Shown piece after piece: positions 53,434 through 64,000 of a DNA stretch of 64,000 bases. Origin of the DNA: Phreatobacter cathodiphilus (GTDB taxonomy: Bacteria > Pseudomonadota > Alphaproteobacteria > Rhizobiales > Phreatobacteraceae). Position numbers and translations under genes: made by a program. Under the pieces are notes generated by a model that saw nothing but the letters and a program-made list of their open reading frames with translations, ran no database searches and was not told the origin of the DNA. Within the stretch, counting starts at the first letter, position 1, and the number at the start of each line of letters is the position of its first letter. The DNA is taken from the NCBI RefSeq assembly GCF_003008515.1, contig NZ_CP027668.1:1418001-1482000 (forward strand). Direction: 5' to 3'.

Positions 53434-55050
53434 ATGCTGAGCTTCACGCGCTGGAAGGCGACCCTGATTCTGGTGGCGGTGTTCGCCACGATGATGCTGG
53501 CCGCGCCCAACATCATGCCCCAGTCCTGGGTCGACAAGCTCCCGCGCGCGATGCGCACCCACATGACCCTCGGGCTCGACCTGCAGGGCGGCGTCCACCT
53601 GATGCTGCAGGTCGATTCCGACGAGGTGCGCCGCTCCATGCTGGAGAACCTGCGCGACGACGTGCGCCGGGTGCTGCGCGACAACCGCCTGCAGGTGCAG
53701 AATCTCGGCTTCCAGGGCAATTCCGTCGTGGTGCGCCTGCGCGAGGGTCAGAACGCCGATCTCGCCCTGACCGAGCTGAGGAAGATCCCGCAGCTCATCG
53801 GCGGCGCCTTCTCCACCTCCGGTCAGTATGATTTCGACGTGTCCCGCCAGGGCGACAGCTTCGTCGTCGCGGCCACCGAGGCCGGCATTCGCGACAAGGT
53901 CTCGCGCGCCGTGACCCAGTCCATCGAGGTGGTGCGCCGCCGTATCGACCAGCTCGGCACCACCGAGCCGGTGATCCAGCGCCAGGGCATCGACCGCATC
54001 CTCCTGCAGGTGCCGGGCGAGCGCGACCCGCAGCGCCTGAAGACCATCATCGGCCAGACCGCGAAGCTGGAATTCCGCATGGTCGATCAGTCGGTGACGG
54101 CGGAACAGGCACTGTCCGGCCGCCCCCCCGCCGACAGCGTCATCCTCTACGAGGAGGTGAAGGAGGGGAACCGCGTCGTCCAGCAGGTGCCCTACGTCAT
54201 CCAGCGCCGTGTCATCGTCTCCGGCGAGGAGCTGGTCGACGCGCAGGCCGCCTTCAACGCCCAGCAGGCGGAGTGGGTGGTGAACTTCCGCTTCAATTCG
54301 TCCGGCGGCCGCAAGTTCGCCCAGGCGACGACCGAGAACGTCAACCGGCCCTTCGCCATCATCCTCGACAACAAGGTGGTCTCGGCGCCGGTCATCCGCG
54401 AGCCGATCCTCGGCGGCTCCGGGCAGATCTCCGGCCGCTTCACTGCGGAGAGCTCGGCCAACCTCGCCCTGCTGCTGCGCGCCGGCGCGCTTCCCGCGCC
54501 GCTGACCGTGGTCGAGGAGCGCACCGTCGGCGCCTCCCTGGGGCAGGATTCCATCACCTCGGGCACCCGCGCCGCCATCATCGGCTCGATCTTCGTGCTC
54601 ATCTACATCTTCGCGACTTACGGGCTCTTCGGCCTGTTCGCCAACATCGCCGTCATCGTCAACGTGGTGATGATGTTCGGTCTCCTCAGCCTGATCGGCG
54701 CGACGCTGACCCTGCCGGGCATCGCCGGCATCGTGCTCACCGTCGGCATGGCCGTCGATTCCAACGTGCTGATCTTCGAGCGCATCCGCGAGGAGGTGCG
54801 CTCGGGCCGCAGCGTGATCGCCTCCATCGACGGCGGCTTCACCAAGGCGATGGGCACCATCATGGACGCCAACATCACCCAGCTCATCACCTGCGTGATC
54901 CTCTTTTATCTCGGGACCGGACCGGTGAAGGGCTTTGCGCTCACCCTCGGCCTCGGCATCATCACCACGATGTTCACCGCCATCACCTTCACACGCTATC
55001 TGGTCGTCATCTGGCTGCGCTTGTTCAAGCCGGCTCGGGTTCCGATGTGA
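53434..55050 (+). CDS. secD: Protein translocase subunit SecD
   Basis: 538 residues. With SecF it uses the proton gradient to pull proteins through the Sec channel. One N-terminal helix, a large periplasmic region starting at LGLDLQGGVHLMLQVD, and five C-terminal helices with the RND-type motif GIAGIVLTVGMAVDSNVLIFERIREE, containing the functional Asp. Shorter than E. coli SecD, as normal in alphaproteobacteria. Confidence 0.97.
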   Translation: MLSFTRWKATLILVAVFATMMLAAPNIMPQSWVDKLPRAMRTHMTLGLDLQGGVHLMLQVDSDEVRRSMLENLRDDVRRVLRDNRLQVQNLGFQGNSVVVRLREGQNADLALTELRKIPQLIGGAFSTSGQYDFDVSRQGDSFVVAATEAGIRDKVSRAVTQSIEVVRRRIDQLGTTEPVIQRQGIDRILLQVPGERDPQRLKTIIGQTAKLEFRMVDQSVTAEQALSGRPPADSVILYEEVKEGNRVVQQVPYVIQRRVIVSGEELVDAQAAFNAQQAEWVVNFRFNSSGGRKFAQATTENVNRPFAIILDNKVVSAPVIREPILGGSGQISGRFTAESSANLALLLRAGALPAPLTVVEERTVGASLGQDSITSGTRAAIIGSIFVLIYIFATYGLFGLFANIAVIVNVVMMFGLLSLIGATLTLPGIAGIVLTVGMAVDSNVLIFERIREEVRSGRSVIASIDGGFTKAMGTIMDANITQLITCVILFYLGTGPVKGFALTLGLGIITTMFTAITFTRYLVVIWLRLFKPARVPM

Positions 55051-55075
55051 TCCGGGCGACTGGGAGACTTCCGCC

Positions 55076-56035
55076 GTGCGCCTGCTGAGACTGATTCCGG
55101 ACGACACGTCCTTCCCGTTCATGAAGTTCCGGCCCTTCGCCTTCGGGCTGTCGGCGCTGATCTCGATGGCCACCATCGTCGGGTTCCTGACGATCGGCCT
55201 GAACATCGGCATCGACTTCAAGGGCGGCACCCTGGTCGAGCTGCAGGCCAAGCAGGGCCATGCGAATATCGGCGAGCTGCGCACCCGGTTGCAGGGCGCC
55301 AATGTCGGCGATGTGCAGCTTCAGGAATTCGGCGGCCCCAACCTCGTCATGGTCCGCTACGGCGAACAGCCGGGGGGCGAGCCTGGGCAGCAGGCGGCGC
55401 TGCGCCGCGTTCGTGCCCTGATCGATGCCGATTACGAGGTGCGCCGCACCGAGGTCGTCGGCCCCACCGTCTCCTCCGAACTGGTCCAGATGTCTGTGAT
55501 CGGCGTGATCCTGTCGATCCTCGCGGTGCTGATCTATCTGTGGTTCCGCTTCGAGTGGCAGTTCGCCGTCGCCGCGATGATCGCGACGCTGCACGACGTC
55601 ACCGCGATCATGGCCTTCTACATCTTCACGCAGGCCGATTTCGACATCACCTCCATCGCCTCGGTGCTCACCATCATCGGCTATTCCCTCAACGACACGG
55701 TCGTCGTCTTCGACCGCATCCGCGAGATGATGCGCAAGCACAAGAAGCTCCCGGTGGCCGAACTGCTGGACGTCGCCATCAACTCTACCCTGTCGCGCAC
55801 CACCATCACCGCCACCACCACCTTCCTCGCGCTGCTCGGCCTGTTCTTCTTCGGCGGCGAGGTCATTCAGGGCTTCACAGCCTCGATGCTGGTGGGCGTC
55901 ATCGTCGGCACCTATTCCTCCATCTTCATGGCCGCGCCGATCCTCATCTATCTCGGCCTGCGCCAGGGTGGCTTCGGCACGGCCCGCGCCGAGGCCGAGG
56001 ACGGCGAGGGAGCCACGGCCAAGGCCAAGGCCTGA
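55076..56035 (+). CDS. secF: Protein translocase subunit SecF
   Basis: 319 residues from a GTG start at 55076, the only start giving a normal N-terminus (GGGAG lies nearby). Features are NIGIDFKGGTLVEL, six helices and the RND-type IGYSLNDTVVVFDRIREMMRKHK. It follows secD by 25 bases and ends one base before the GTG of the next gene, so the Mth938-like gene is probably translated with it. Confidence 0.96.
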   Translation: MRLLRLIPDDTSFPFMKFRPFAFGLSALISMATIVGFLTIGLNIGIDFKGGTLVELQAKQGHANIGELRTRLQGANVGDVQLQEFGGPNLVMVRYGEQPGGEPGQQAALRRVRALIDADYEVRRTEVVGPTVSSELVQMSVIGVILSILAVLIYLWFRFEWQFAVAAMIATLHDVTAIMAFYIFTQADFDITSIASVLTIIGYSLNDTVVVFDRIREMMRKHKKLPVAELLDVAINSTLSRTTITATTTFLALLGLFFFGGEVIQGFTASMLVGVIVGTYSSIFMAAPILIYLGLRQGGFGTARAEAEDGEGATAKAKA

Positions 56036-56036
56036 C

Positions 56037-56435
56037 GTGCCGCGGGGCGAACCGCTCAAGGTCCTGCACGAGGGGTTCGTTCCCGGGCGGTTCGCCATCG
56101 ACGCCTATGGCCGCGGCGGCTTCCGCTTCGCCGAGATGAGCCACCGCGGGTCCATCCTCGCGCTCCCCTCCGGCGTCCACGCCTGGCCGCCCAGGGAGGG
56201 CGCGGCCCTGACCCCGGCCGATTTCGCCGCGGTCGTGGCCGAAGGCGCGGACATCGACGTGCTGCTCCTCGGCACCGGTTCCGCCCCGGTTCCTGTCGAC
56301 GACGCGGTTCGCTGGGCGCTGCGGGAGGCCGGCATCGGCCTCGACGTGATGGCGACCGGCGCTGCCGCGCGCACCTACAACATCATGCTGGGGGAGAACC
56401 GCCGCGTCGCGGCCGCCCTCGTCGCGGTGCCCTGA
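56037..56435 (+). CDS. Mth938-like (DUF498) domain protein, NDUFAF3 homologue
   Basis: 132 residues, GTG start at 56037, one base after the secF stop. The fold is that of Mth938/DUF498: YGRGGFRFAEMSHRGSILALPSGV, then DVLLLGTGSAPVPVDDAVRWALREAGIGLDVMATGAAARTYN. The human orthologue NDUFAF3 is a mitochondrial complex I assembly factor. Placement behind secDF, and before an NDUFAF6-like gene, supports a role in assembling membrane respiratory complexes, by inference. Confidence 0.88.
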   Translation: MPRGEPLKVLHEGFVPGRFAIDAYGRGGFRFAEMSHRGSILALPSGVHAWPPREGAALTPADFAAVVAEGADIDVLLLGTGSAPVPVDDAVRWALREAGIGLDVMATGAAARTYNIMLGENRRVAAALVAVP

Positions 56436-56437
56436 CG

Positions 56438-57310
56438 GTGGCGCCGCTCCCGCCCTCCGCCACGCTCGCCGCGGCCTATGACCATTGCGACGCGCAGGTC
56501 CGCGCCGGCGACAAGGACCGCTGGCTCGCCGCGCTCTTCGCTCCCTCCGACCGCCGCGGCGACCTGGTGGCGCTCGCCGCCTTCAATCTCGAGATCGCCT
56601 CGGTGCGGGACCGCGTCTCCGAACCCTTACCCGGCGAGGTGCGGCTGCAATGGTGGCGCGACGTGCTGACGGGCGAGGGTCGGGGCGACATCACCGCCCA
56701 TCCGGTGGCGGCGGCCCTGCTGGACGTGATCGGCCGCCACAACCTGCCGATCAAGCCGCTCATCGATCTGATCGACGCGCGCGTCTTCGATCTCTACGAC
56801 GATCCGATGCCGTCGGTTGCCGATCTGGAGGGCTATTGCGGGGAAACCAGCGGGGCGCTCATGCAGATGGGCGCTCTGGTGCTGGCCGAGGGCGATGATC
56901 CGCGCACCGGGGATCTCGCCGGCCATGCCGGCATGGCCTATGCGCTGACGGGGCTGCTGCGCGCGCTCGGGCTCGGCGCGTCGCGCGGCCAGGTCTTCAT
57001 CCCAGCCGACATTCTCGCCGCCGAGGGTATCGGTCGCGACGAGGTGGTGACGGGGCGCGAGTCGGACGCCATGCGGCAGGTGCGCGATGCCGTCGTCGCC
57101 ATGGCGCGGCGGCATGCGGCGGCAGCGCAAGAGCTCGCTCGCGGGGCTGATCGGCGCACCGTCGCCGCCTTCGTGCCGCTGGCCACGGTCACGCCGCGGC
57201 TCGCTCTGCTGTCGCGCCAGCGCAACCCCTTCGCGCCGCCACCGGACGTGGCTCAGTGGCGGCTGCAATGGGCGATGTGGCGCTTCGCGCGGCGCTTCGG
57301 CCGCGCTTGA
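56438..57310 (+). CDS. Phytoene/squalene synthase-fold protein, NDUFAF6-like
   Basis: 290 residues, GTG start 2 bases after the previous stop. The fold is that of squalene/phytoene synthases (LAAFNLEIASVRDRVSEPLPGEVRLQWWRD, YCGETSGALMQMG), but the Asp-rich prenyl-diphosphate motifs are missing: the second region reads ALTGLLRALGLGASRG. It therefore fits the complex I assembly factor NDUFAF6 better than a carotenoid or squalene enzyme. No crt or hpn genes are near. Confidence 0.85.
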   Translation: MAPLPPSATLAAAYDHCDAQVRAGDKDRWLAALFAPSDRRGDLVALAAFNLEIASVRDRVSEPLPGEVRLQWWRDVLTGEGRGDITAHPVAAALLDVIGRHNLPIKPLIDLIDARVFDLYDDPMPSVADLEGYCGETSGALMQMGALVLAEGDDPRTGDLAGHAGMAYALTGLLRALGLGASRGQVFIPADILAAEGIGRDEVVTGRESDAMRQVRDAVVAMARRHAAAAQELARGADRRTVAAFVPLATVTPRLALLSRQRNPFAPPPDVAQWRLQWAMWRFARRFGRA

Positions 57311-57315
57311 TCGGC

Positions 57316-57480
57316 TCAGGCGGCGTCGGCGACCTGGCGGGCGATGTACTCGATCTCGCCGCGCTGGAAGCCGAGATCTGCGAGCGCGCGGTCGTCGAGC
57401 TGGGTCAGCTCCTCGCGGGTGCGCAGATAGACGAGATGGGCCTTGAAGCGGGCGATGAGGGCGTTGAGGAGGTACAGCAT
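57316..57480 (-). CDS. DUF1127 small protein
   Basis: 54 residues. An N-terminal amphipathic stretch (LYLLNALIARFKAHLVYLRTREEL) is followed by the DUF1127 core TQLDDRALADLGFQRGEIEYIAR. In Rhizobiales such small basic proteins influence RNA turnover, phosphate and central metabolism. The start at 57480 has AGGA 9 bases upstream. The leader is long and AT-richer than average, with CTATGCGATAG palindrome at 57581-57591, so it is probably regulated. Confidence 0.88.
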   Translation of the reverse strand: MLYLLNALIARFKAHLVYLRTREELTQLDDRALADLGFQRGEIEYIARQVADAA

Positions 57481-57618
57481 GGCGATCGGTCCTGATCCGG
57501 ACGGGCCTGTCGTGACCCGTCGCTTGCCTCCTAGATAGTCATTATGCTGCAGTTGCGAGATGAGAAATTGTGCACCGCAGCTATGCGATAGGCACATGCG
57601 ATTGTTAACGAATTCTGA

Positions 57619-58896
57619 TCAGCCGAGGAGGCGCACCGCATGGAACGCGGCGGCGCCGGCGATAAGAGCGGCGGCCGAGGCGGACGCGAAGAGCAGCCCG
57701 AAGCGCCAGGAGCCGAGCATCAGCCCGTAGGCCGCCTTGGCGATCGTGTTGCTCGTCACGGCCACCACCATGGCGAGGGCCGCCACCTCCGCCGACAGGC
57801 CGCCGCCCAGCAGACCCGCGGTGGTGACGACCGGCGCGTCGACATCGGCCAGCCCGGTCAAGGCGGAGACGGCGATGGCGCCGGTATCGCCGAACCAGGC
57901 GGCGGCGGCCCGGGTGGCGAAGGCGATGGCGGTGAGCAGGACCGCCATCTGGAACACCTGCCGCAGGTCGAAGGGATTGGCCGTCTCGCTGCTGCCGTGG
58001 CCCTGCGTATCGCGCCGCGCCAGCCATAGGGCCGCGGCGACCATGACCGCACCTGCCGCCGCGAGGGTCGGCGCCACCGTGACGAGGAGCGACGGGGCGA
58101 GGACGAGGACCAGCAGGCAGGTGCGCGCATAGGACACGACGCCGGCGCCGAGGGCCCCGGCGACCAGCCGGTCCGGTTCGCCGGCATCCACCGAGCGCCG
58201 CGCATTGGTCACGGTCGTGGCGGTGGACGAGAGGAGCCCACCGACGGCTCCGGCCACCAGTTCGCCGTTGCGCTCGCCGAGCAGTTTCACCGCCACGTAC
58301 CCGGCGAAGGAAATGGCCGCGACGAGAATGGCGAGGGTCCAGATCCGCGCCGGCGACACGCCGCCGAAGGGGCCGAAGGGATCGGTCGGCACCAGCGGCA
58401 GGATGACGAAGGTCATGGCCAGCAGCACGATGGCCGAGCGCAGCTCTGCGAAGGTCAGCGCCTCGACGAAGCGGTGCAGCGCCTCCCGCGCCGCCAGGAT
58501 CGCCACCAGCACGACGCCGGCCGCCCCCGCGAGTCGCATGTCGCCGAGCACCGCCAGCACCCCGAGAGAGAAGGTGACCATGCCGGCGACGACGGAGGTG
58601 ACGCTGTAGGACTGTTCAGCCTGCTGCTCGCGGTATTGGAACAGGCCGAAGACGAGGGAGAAGGCGACGAAGACGCCGACCACCACGACGCCGCCCGGCC
58701 CGCCGCCGGTGCCGCGGAGGGCGAACTCGAGCGCGCCGGCGATGCCGCCGAGCATGCCGACGAGCGTATAGGTGCGCAGCCCCGCCGTGCGCTGGCCGTC
58801 GTCTTCCGCCCGGTCGCGCCAATGCCGCTCCGCCCCGACGAGCGCACCGACGGCGATGGCGACGCCGAGCCGCTGGGCGAGTTCGAGTTCCGTCAT
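57619..58896 (-). CDS. MgtC/SapB-DUF4010 membrane protein
   Basis: 425 residues with about 12 helices. The N-terminal MgtC-like domain has RLGVAIAVGALVGAERHWRDR, TAGLRTYTLVGMLGGIAG; the rest is DUF4010 (ALTFAELRSAIVLLAMTFVILPLVP, GLLSSTATTVTNARRS, ALTGLADVDAPVVTTA). MgtC-family proteins affect magnesium homeostasis and acid survival; the function of this long version is unknown. It lies 40 bases downstream of uvrA's stop codon end on the same strand orientation. Confidence 0.88.
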   Translation of the reverse strand: MTELELAQRLGVAIAVGALVGAERHWRDRAEDDGQRTAGLRTYTLVGMLGGIAGALEFALRGTGGGPGGVVVVGVFVAFSLVFGLFQYREQQAEQSYSVTSVVAGMVTFSLGVLAVLGDMRLAGAAGVVLVAILAAREALHRFVEALTFAELRSAIVLLAMTFVILPLVPTDPFGPFGGVSPARIWTLAILVAAISFAGYVAVKLLGERNGELVAGAVGGLLSSTATTVTNARRSVDAGEPDRLVAGALGAGVVSYARTCLLVLVLAPSLLVTVAPTLAAAGAVMVAAALWLARRDTQGHGSSETANPFDLRQVFQMAVLLTAIAFATRAAAAWFGDTGAIAVSALTGLADVDAPVVTTAGLLGGGLSAEVAALAMVVAVTSNTIAKAAYGLMLGSWRFGLLFASASAAALIAGAAAFHAVRLLG

Positions 58897-58936
58897 GCCC
58901 TTACACGCCCCTCGCCACACCCGCCCGGCTTGGGCC

Positions 58937-61858
<2,922 letters not shown>

Positions 61859-62254
61859 CTCAACAGGCCTTCGGGCGCCCCGGCGGGCACGCTGCGCGGT
61901 TTCAGGCTAGGCACGGTCTCGGCAGGGACGTGGCAGCAGGATGCCGGCCGTCCCCAAGGTAGAAACGCCGGAGCACCGGCGCCAGACCTCTGCGGGACCG
62001 GATGGCAGCCGTGCGCCCGGAATCGCCCCCCGGCGAGGCCGCCGACTCCGCAGGAGTATAGAAAGCCTTGCCATGTGCGGCAAGAACAAATAAAGAACAC
62101 GGACGGGGTGCGGCGCGTCCGCTCCCGCAATCTGGGGATAGTTCGCGAAAGCGGAAGGGTCTGGTCGTGACGCCCGACCGCGAACGTGGGAAGCCTCGGG
62201 CCGATGTGAGCGCAAGGCGCCCCGGGCAACGGCTGCGGGGAGGGGAGAGCGACG
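61859..62254. promoter_or_regulatory. uvrA-ssb divergent regulatory region
   Basis: 396 bases without a gene between uvrA and ssb. The only clear signal is the LexA-type box at 62084-62098. The uvrA-proximal 200 bases show nothing I recognise. Confidence 0.5.
62084..62098. promoter_or_regulatory. LexA (SOS) box, GAAC-N7-GAAC
   Basis: GAAC (62084-62087), seven bases AAATAAA, GAAC (62095-62098). This is the alphaproteobacterial LexA direct repeat (GTTC-N7-GTTC on the other strand). It lies 157 bases upstream of ssb and 226 bases upstream of uvrA, as expected for SOS control of one or both. Confidence 0.8.
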
Positions 62255-62785
62255 ATGGCAGGCAGCGTCAACAAGGTCATCCTGATCGGCAATCTGGGCC
62301 GCGACCCCGAAATCCGCCGGCTGAACAACGGGGAGCAGGTCTGCAACCTGCGCCTCGCCACCACCGAGACATGGCGCGACAAGGCGTCGGGCGAGCGCAA
62401 GGAGCGCACCGAGTGGCATCAGGTGGTGATCTTCAACGAGAACCTCACGCGCGTGGCCGAGCAGTACCTGAAGAAGGGCTCCAAGGTTTATGTCGAGGGC
62501 CAGTTGCAGACCCGCAAATGGACCGACCAGTCGGGCGTCGAGAAATATTCCACCGAGGTGGTGCTGCAGCGGTTCCGCGGCGAAATGGTTCTGCTCGACA
62601 GCCGCGGCGGTGGTGGCGGCGGGGGCAGCGGCGCCGATTACGGTGACGAGAGCTTCGGCGGCTCCGGCGGCTTCGGCGGCGGCGCCATCGAGGGTCGCTC
62701 CGGCGGGGGGCGATCGGAAGCGCCGCGGCGGTCCGCTGCGCCTGCGGGCGGCCGCCCGATGGACGACGACGAAATTCCGTTCTGA
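62255..62785 (+). CDS. ssb: Single-stranded DNA-binding protein
   Basis: 176 residues. The OB-fold starts [20 protein letters not shown] and includes [13 protein letters not shown] and [24 protein letters not shown] Gly-rich flexible linker (about 118-150) leads to the acidic tip MDDDEIPF that binds partner proteins. RBS GGGGAGAG precedes the ATG. Divergent from uvrA with a LexA box between. Confidence 0.98.
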   Translation: MAGSVNKVILIGNLGRDPEIRRLNNGEQVCNLRLATTETWRDKASGERKERTEWHQVVIFNENLTRVAEQYLKKGSKVYVEGQLQTRKWTDQSGVEKYSTEVVLQRFRGEMVLLDSRGGGGGGGSGADYGDESFGGSGGFGGGAIEGRSGGGRSEAPRRSAAPAGGRPMDDDEIPF

Positions 62786-62802
62786 TCTGCGGAGCGGCCG
62801 GG

Positions 62803-63351
62803 ATGGCCTCCCACGCCACCGGGGCGGGAGCGGTGCGCCTACGGCGGGCCGAGGCCGGTGATCTGCCCTTCGTCCTCACGACGGAGGGCATGCCGCACAA
62901 CGCCCTGCGCATCAGCCGGTGGCCGCGCGAGCGTCACGAGGCCTGTCTCGCCGACCCGGACTTCGCCTATTGGCTGGCCCTGGGCGATGACGGCGCGCCG
63001 CTCGGCTATGCCATCCTGAAGGGCCTGACGGATCGCAACGGCAACGTCGCGCTCCAGCGCATCTCGGTGGCGGCGCCGGGGCAGGGGACGGGCCGCGCCT
63101 TCCTGATCGGACTCGTCGAGCTGGCCTTCACACAGACGGCCTGCCACCGCTTCTGGCTCGACGTCTTCACCGACAATCCGGTCGCCCGCGCCCTCTATGC
63201 CGGCCTCGGCCTCGTCGAGGAGGGCGTGATGCGCGAGAGCGTCGTCAGGGCCGACGGCCGTAGGGCGAGCCTCGCGGTCATGTCCATCCTCCGCCCGGAA
63301 TGGCAGGCGCGTCAGGCCGGCTGCCAGGCTTCGGCAGGGCGGCCCGAATAG
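62803..63351 (+). CDS. GNAT family N-acetyltransferase
   Basis: 182 residues. The GNAT fold is shown by VRLRRAEAGDLPFVL, the beta-4/motif A region ALQRISVAAPGQGTGRAFLIGLVELAF, in which GQGTGR binds acetyl-CoA, and FTDNPVARALYAGLGLVEEGVMRES. The substrate is unknown; the shape is similar to RimJ-like and antibiotic-type acetyltransferases. It lies 17 bases downstream of ssb and is probably co-transcribed. Confidence 0.85.
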   Translation: MASHATGAGAVRLRRAEAGDLPFVLTTEGMPHNALRISRWPRERHEACLADPDFAYWLALGDDGAPLGYAILKGLTDRNGNVALQRISVAAPGQGTGRAFLIGLVELAFTQTACHRFWLDVFTDNPVARALYAGLGLVEEGVMRESVVRADGRRASLAVMSILRPEWQARQAGCQASAGRPE

Positions 63352-63380
63352 CCCTCTCGACAAGCCGGCCCTGAAACGCC

Positions 63381-63854
63381 TCAGGCCATCGCGGGAGCGA
63401 TGATGGTCCGCAGCGCCCGTCCGCCGAACAGGCCGGCGGCGAGGCCGGTGACCGCAGCGAAGGCGACGACATACACGAGGCCCGACACCGCCGCGGGCGC
63501 GACCGCCGTCATGGCGCCGTGGACGAACTTGGCGCTGAACAGTGTCATCATCCCTGCCAGGGTGAGGCTCTCGCCGGCGAGCCGCACCCGTCCGCCCCCT
63601 TTGGCGAGGATCCAGCGCCCCTGCAGGCGATAGCCCGCCGCCGCTCCCGCGGCATAGGCGAGGGCGTGGGCGCCGAGGGCAAAGCCCGCATGGGGAAGGG
63701 CGACCAGCGTCGGGACGGTGACGAGCCCGACCGCGGGCAGCAGGAAGACGACGGCCATGGGCAGGCTGCGCTCCTGTCGCGACTTCAGGCCGAGCAGGAC
63801 GAGGGCGGCGAAGAGCGGCCAGACCCAGAGCGGGACGGCGGTGAGGATCGGCAT
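63381..63854 (-). CDS. DUF6622-like membrane protein
   Basis: 157 residues with about five hydrophobic helices, starting MPILTAVPLWVWPLFAAL and containing SLTLAGMMTLFSAKFVHGAM. It resembles DUF6622 proteins, which often lie next to DUF2306 genes, as here. The start at 63854 has GGAAA upstream. Divergent from the partial gene at the window end, sharing an AT-rich palindromic promoter. Confidence 0.7.
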   Translation of the reverse strand: MPILTAVPLWVWPLFAALVLLGLKSRQERSLPMAVVFLLPAVGLVTVPTLVALPHAGFALGAHALAYAAGAAAGYRLQGRWILAKGGGRVRLAGESLTLAGMMTLFSAKFVHGAMTAVAPAAVSGLVYVVAFAAVTGLAAGLFGGRALRTIIAPAMA

Positions 63855-63885
63855 GGGATTTCCTTTCGTGGTGATGTGAAGGCGA

Positions 63886-63919
63886 TTGACATACTCCGGA
63901 TAAAATGTAAATGACATTT
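63886..63919. promoter_or_regulatory. AT-rich promoter with palindromic operator
   Basis: TTGACA (63886-63891) resembles a -35 box with TAAATG (63908-63913) as a weak -10 at 16 bases. The palindrome AAATGT-N5-ACATTT (63903-63919) overlaps the presumed -10, a position suited to repression of both divergent genes. Confidence 0.5.
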
Positions 63920-63939
63920 GCATAACGTCGGAGAGACCC

Positions 63940-64000
63940 ATGACCCTCGAACCACTGCTCGGTGCGCCTCTCGCCATCCAGCTTCACGCCGTCGCCGCCC
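63940..64000 (+). CDS. DUF2306-like membrane protein, N-terminal fragment (partial)
   Basis: Only the first 20 codons are in the window: MTLEPLLGAPLAIQLHAVAA. This start is typical of DUF2306 membrane proteins (EPLL-AP-AIQ-HA). The gene continues past the window end. RBS GGAGAG lies 5 bases before the ATG. It is divergent from the DUF6622-like gene. Confidence 0.6.
   Translation, partial: MTLEPLLGAPLAIQLHAVAA

Noticed and set aside
56438-57310. Carotenoid or hopanoid/squalene synthase
   Set aside because: The Asp-rich substrate-binding motifs are missing and no crt or hpn genes are nearby; NDUFAF6-like is the better fit.

Overview
The window is a 64 kb, very GC-rich piece of an alphaproteobacterial chromosome, most likely from a member of the order Hyphomicrobiales (Rhizobiales). 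Support comes from carB-greA and carA/yqeY neighbourhoods, an ilvE/petP/petR group, a PmtA-type phospholipid methyltransferase, yajC-secD-secF followed by homologues of the complex I assembly factors NDUFAF3 and NDUFAF6, and a LexA box of the alphaproteobacterial GAAC-N7-GAAC type between uvrA and ssb. I cannot name the genus. Most of the window is intact, closely packed core genome. I see no insertion sequence, integrase, prophage, rRNA operon or CRISPR array. One tRNA gene (Met, CAT) is present.

Layout. 0-23 kb is housekeeping and small accessory genes: the carB end, greA, carA, yqeY, a short RlpA-like protein, a metallo-beta-lactamase-fold hydrolase, msrP, a SemiSWEET, a PQQ-type sugar dehydrogenase, an EF-G paralogue lacking the catalytic histidine, YbjN, proC, a TetR regulator, csaA, an amino-acid binding protein, ilvE, petP-petR, a TMEM43-like protein and a quinone oxidoreductase. 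23-35 kb is a Wzx/Wzy-type exopolysaccharide (EPS) locus: an exported GH10 glycanase, flippase, four glycosyltransferases, Wzz-like chain-length protein, polysaccharide deacetylase, polymerase/ligase and a WcaJ-type initiating transferase. 35.3-42.8 kb is a six-gene minus-strand operon: acyl carrier protein, acyl-CoA dehydrogenase homologue, amino acid:[carrier protein] ligase, DUF1839 protein, GH2 glycosidase and a double alpha/beta hydrolase. A membrane diguanylate cyclase is divergent from it. 44.5-64 kb returns to core genes: tRNA-Met, pmtA, mnmA, a DUF1045 protein, serS, surE-pcm-nlpD, a DUF815 ATPase, yajC-secD-secF-NDUFAF3-like-NDUFAF6-like, DUF1127, an MgtC-like protein, uvrA, ssb and small genes.

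The most interesting part is the six-gene operon. The class II aminoacyl-tRNA-synthetase homologue keeps the expected zinc triad (Cys124, Glu169, Cys272), so it should load a small amino acid onto the phosphopantetheine arm of the adjacent carrier protein. The dehydrogenase could oxidise the tethered residue. The DUF1839 protein has an early Asn-Cys-His and a later Asp/His block that recall the BtrH family of carrier-protein-dependent acyltransferases, so it could pass the aminoacyl group to an acceptor. The GH2 glycosidase, the fused hydrolase pair (which resembles the two exosortase-A-associated hydrolases) and the EPS genes alongside suggest a saccharide acceptor. The link is inference, but each step has a testable residue or product.

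Regulatory signals worth noting are a triple half-site over the petP start codon, tandem DnaA boxes after carA, paired inverted repeats between the carrier-protein operon and the cyclase, an AT-rich palindromic promoter at 63.9 kb, and near-identical terminator hairpins used at several loci.
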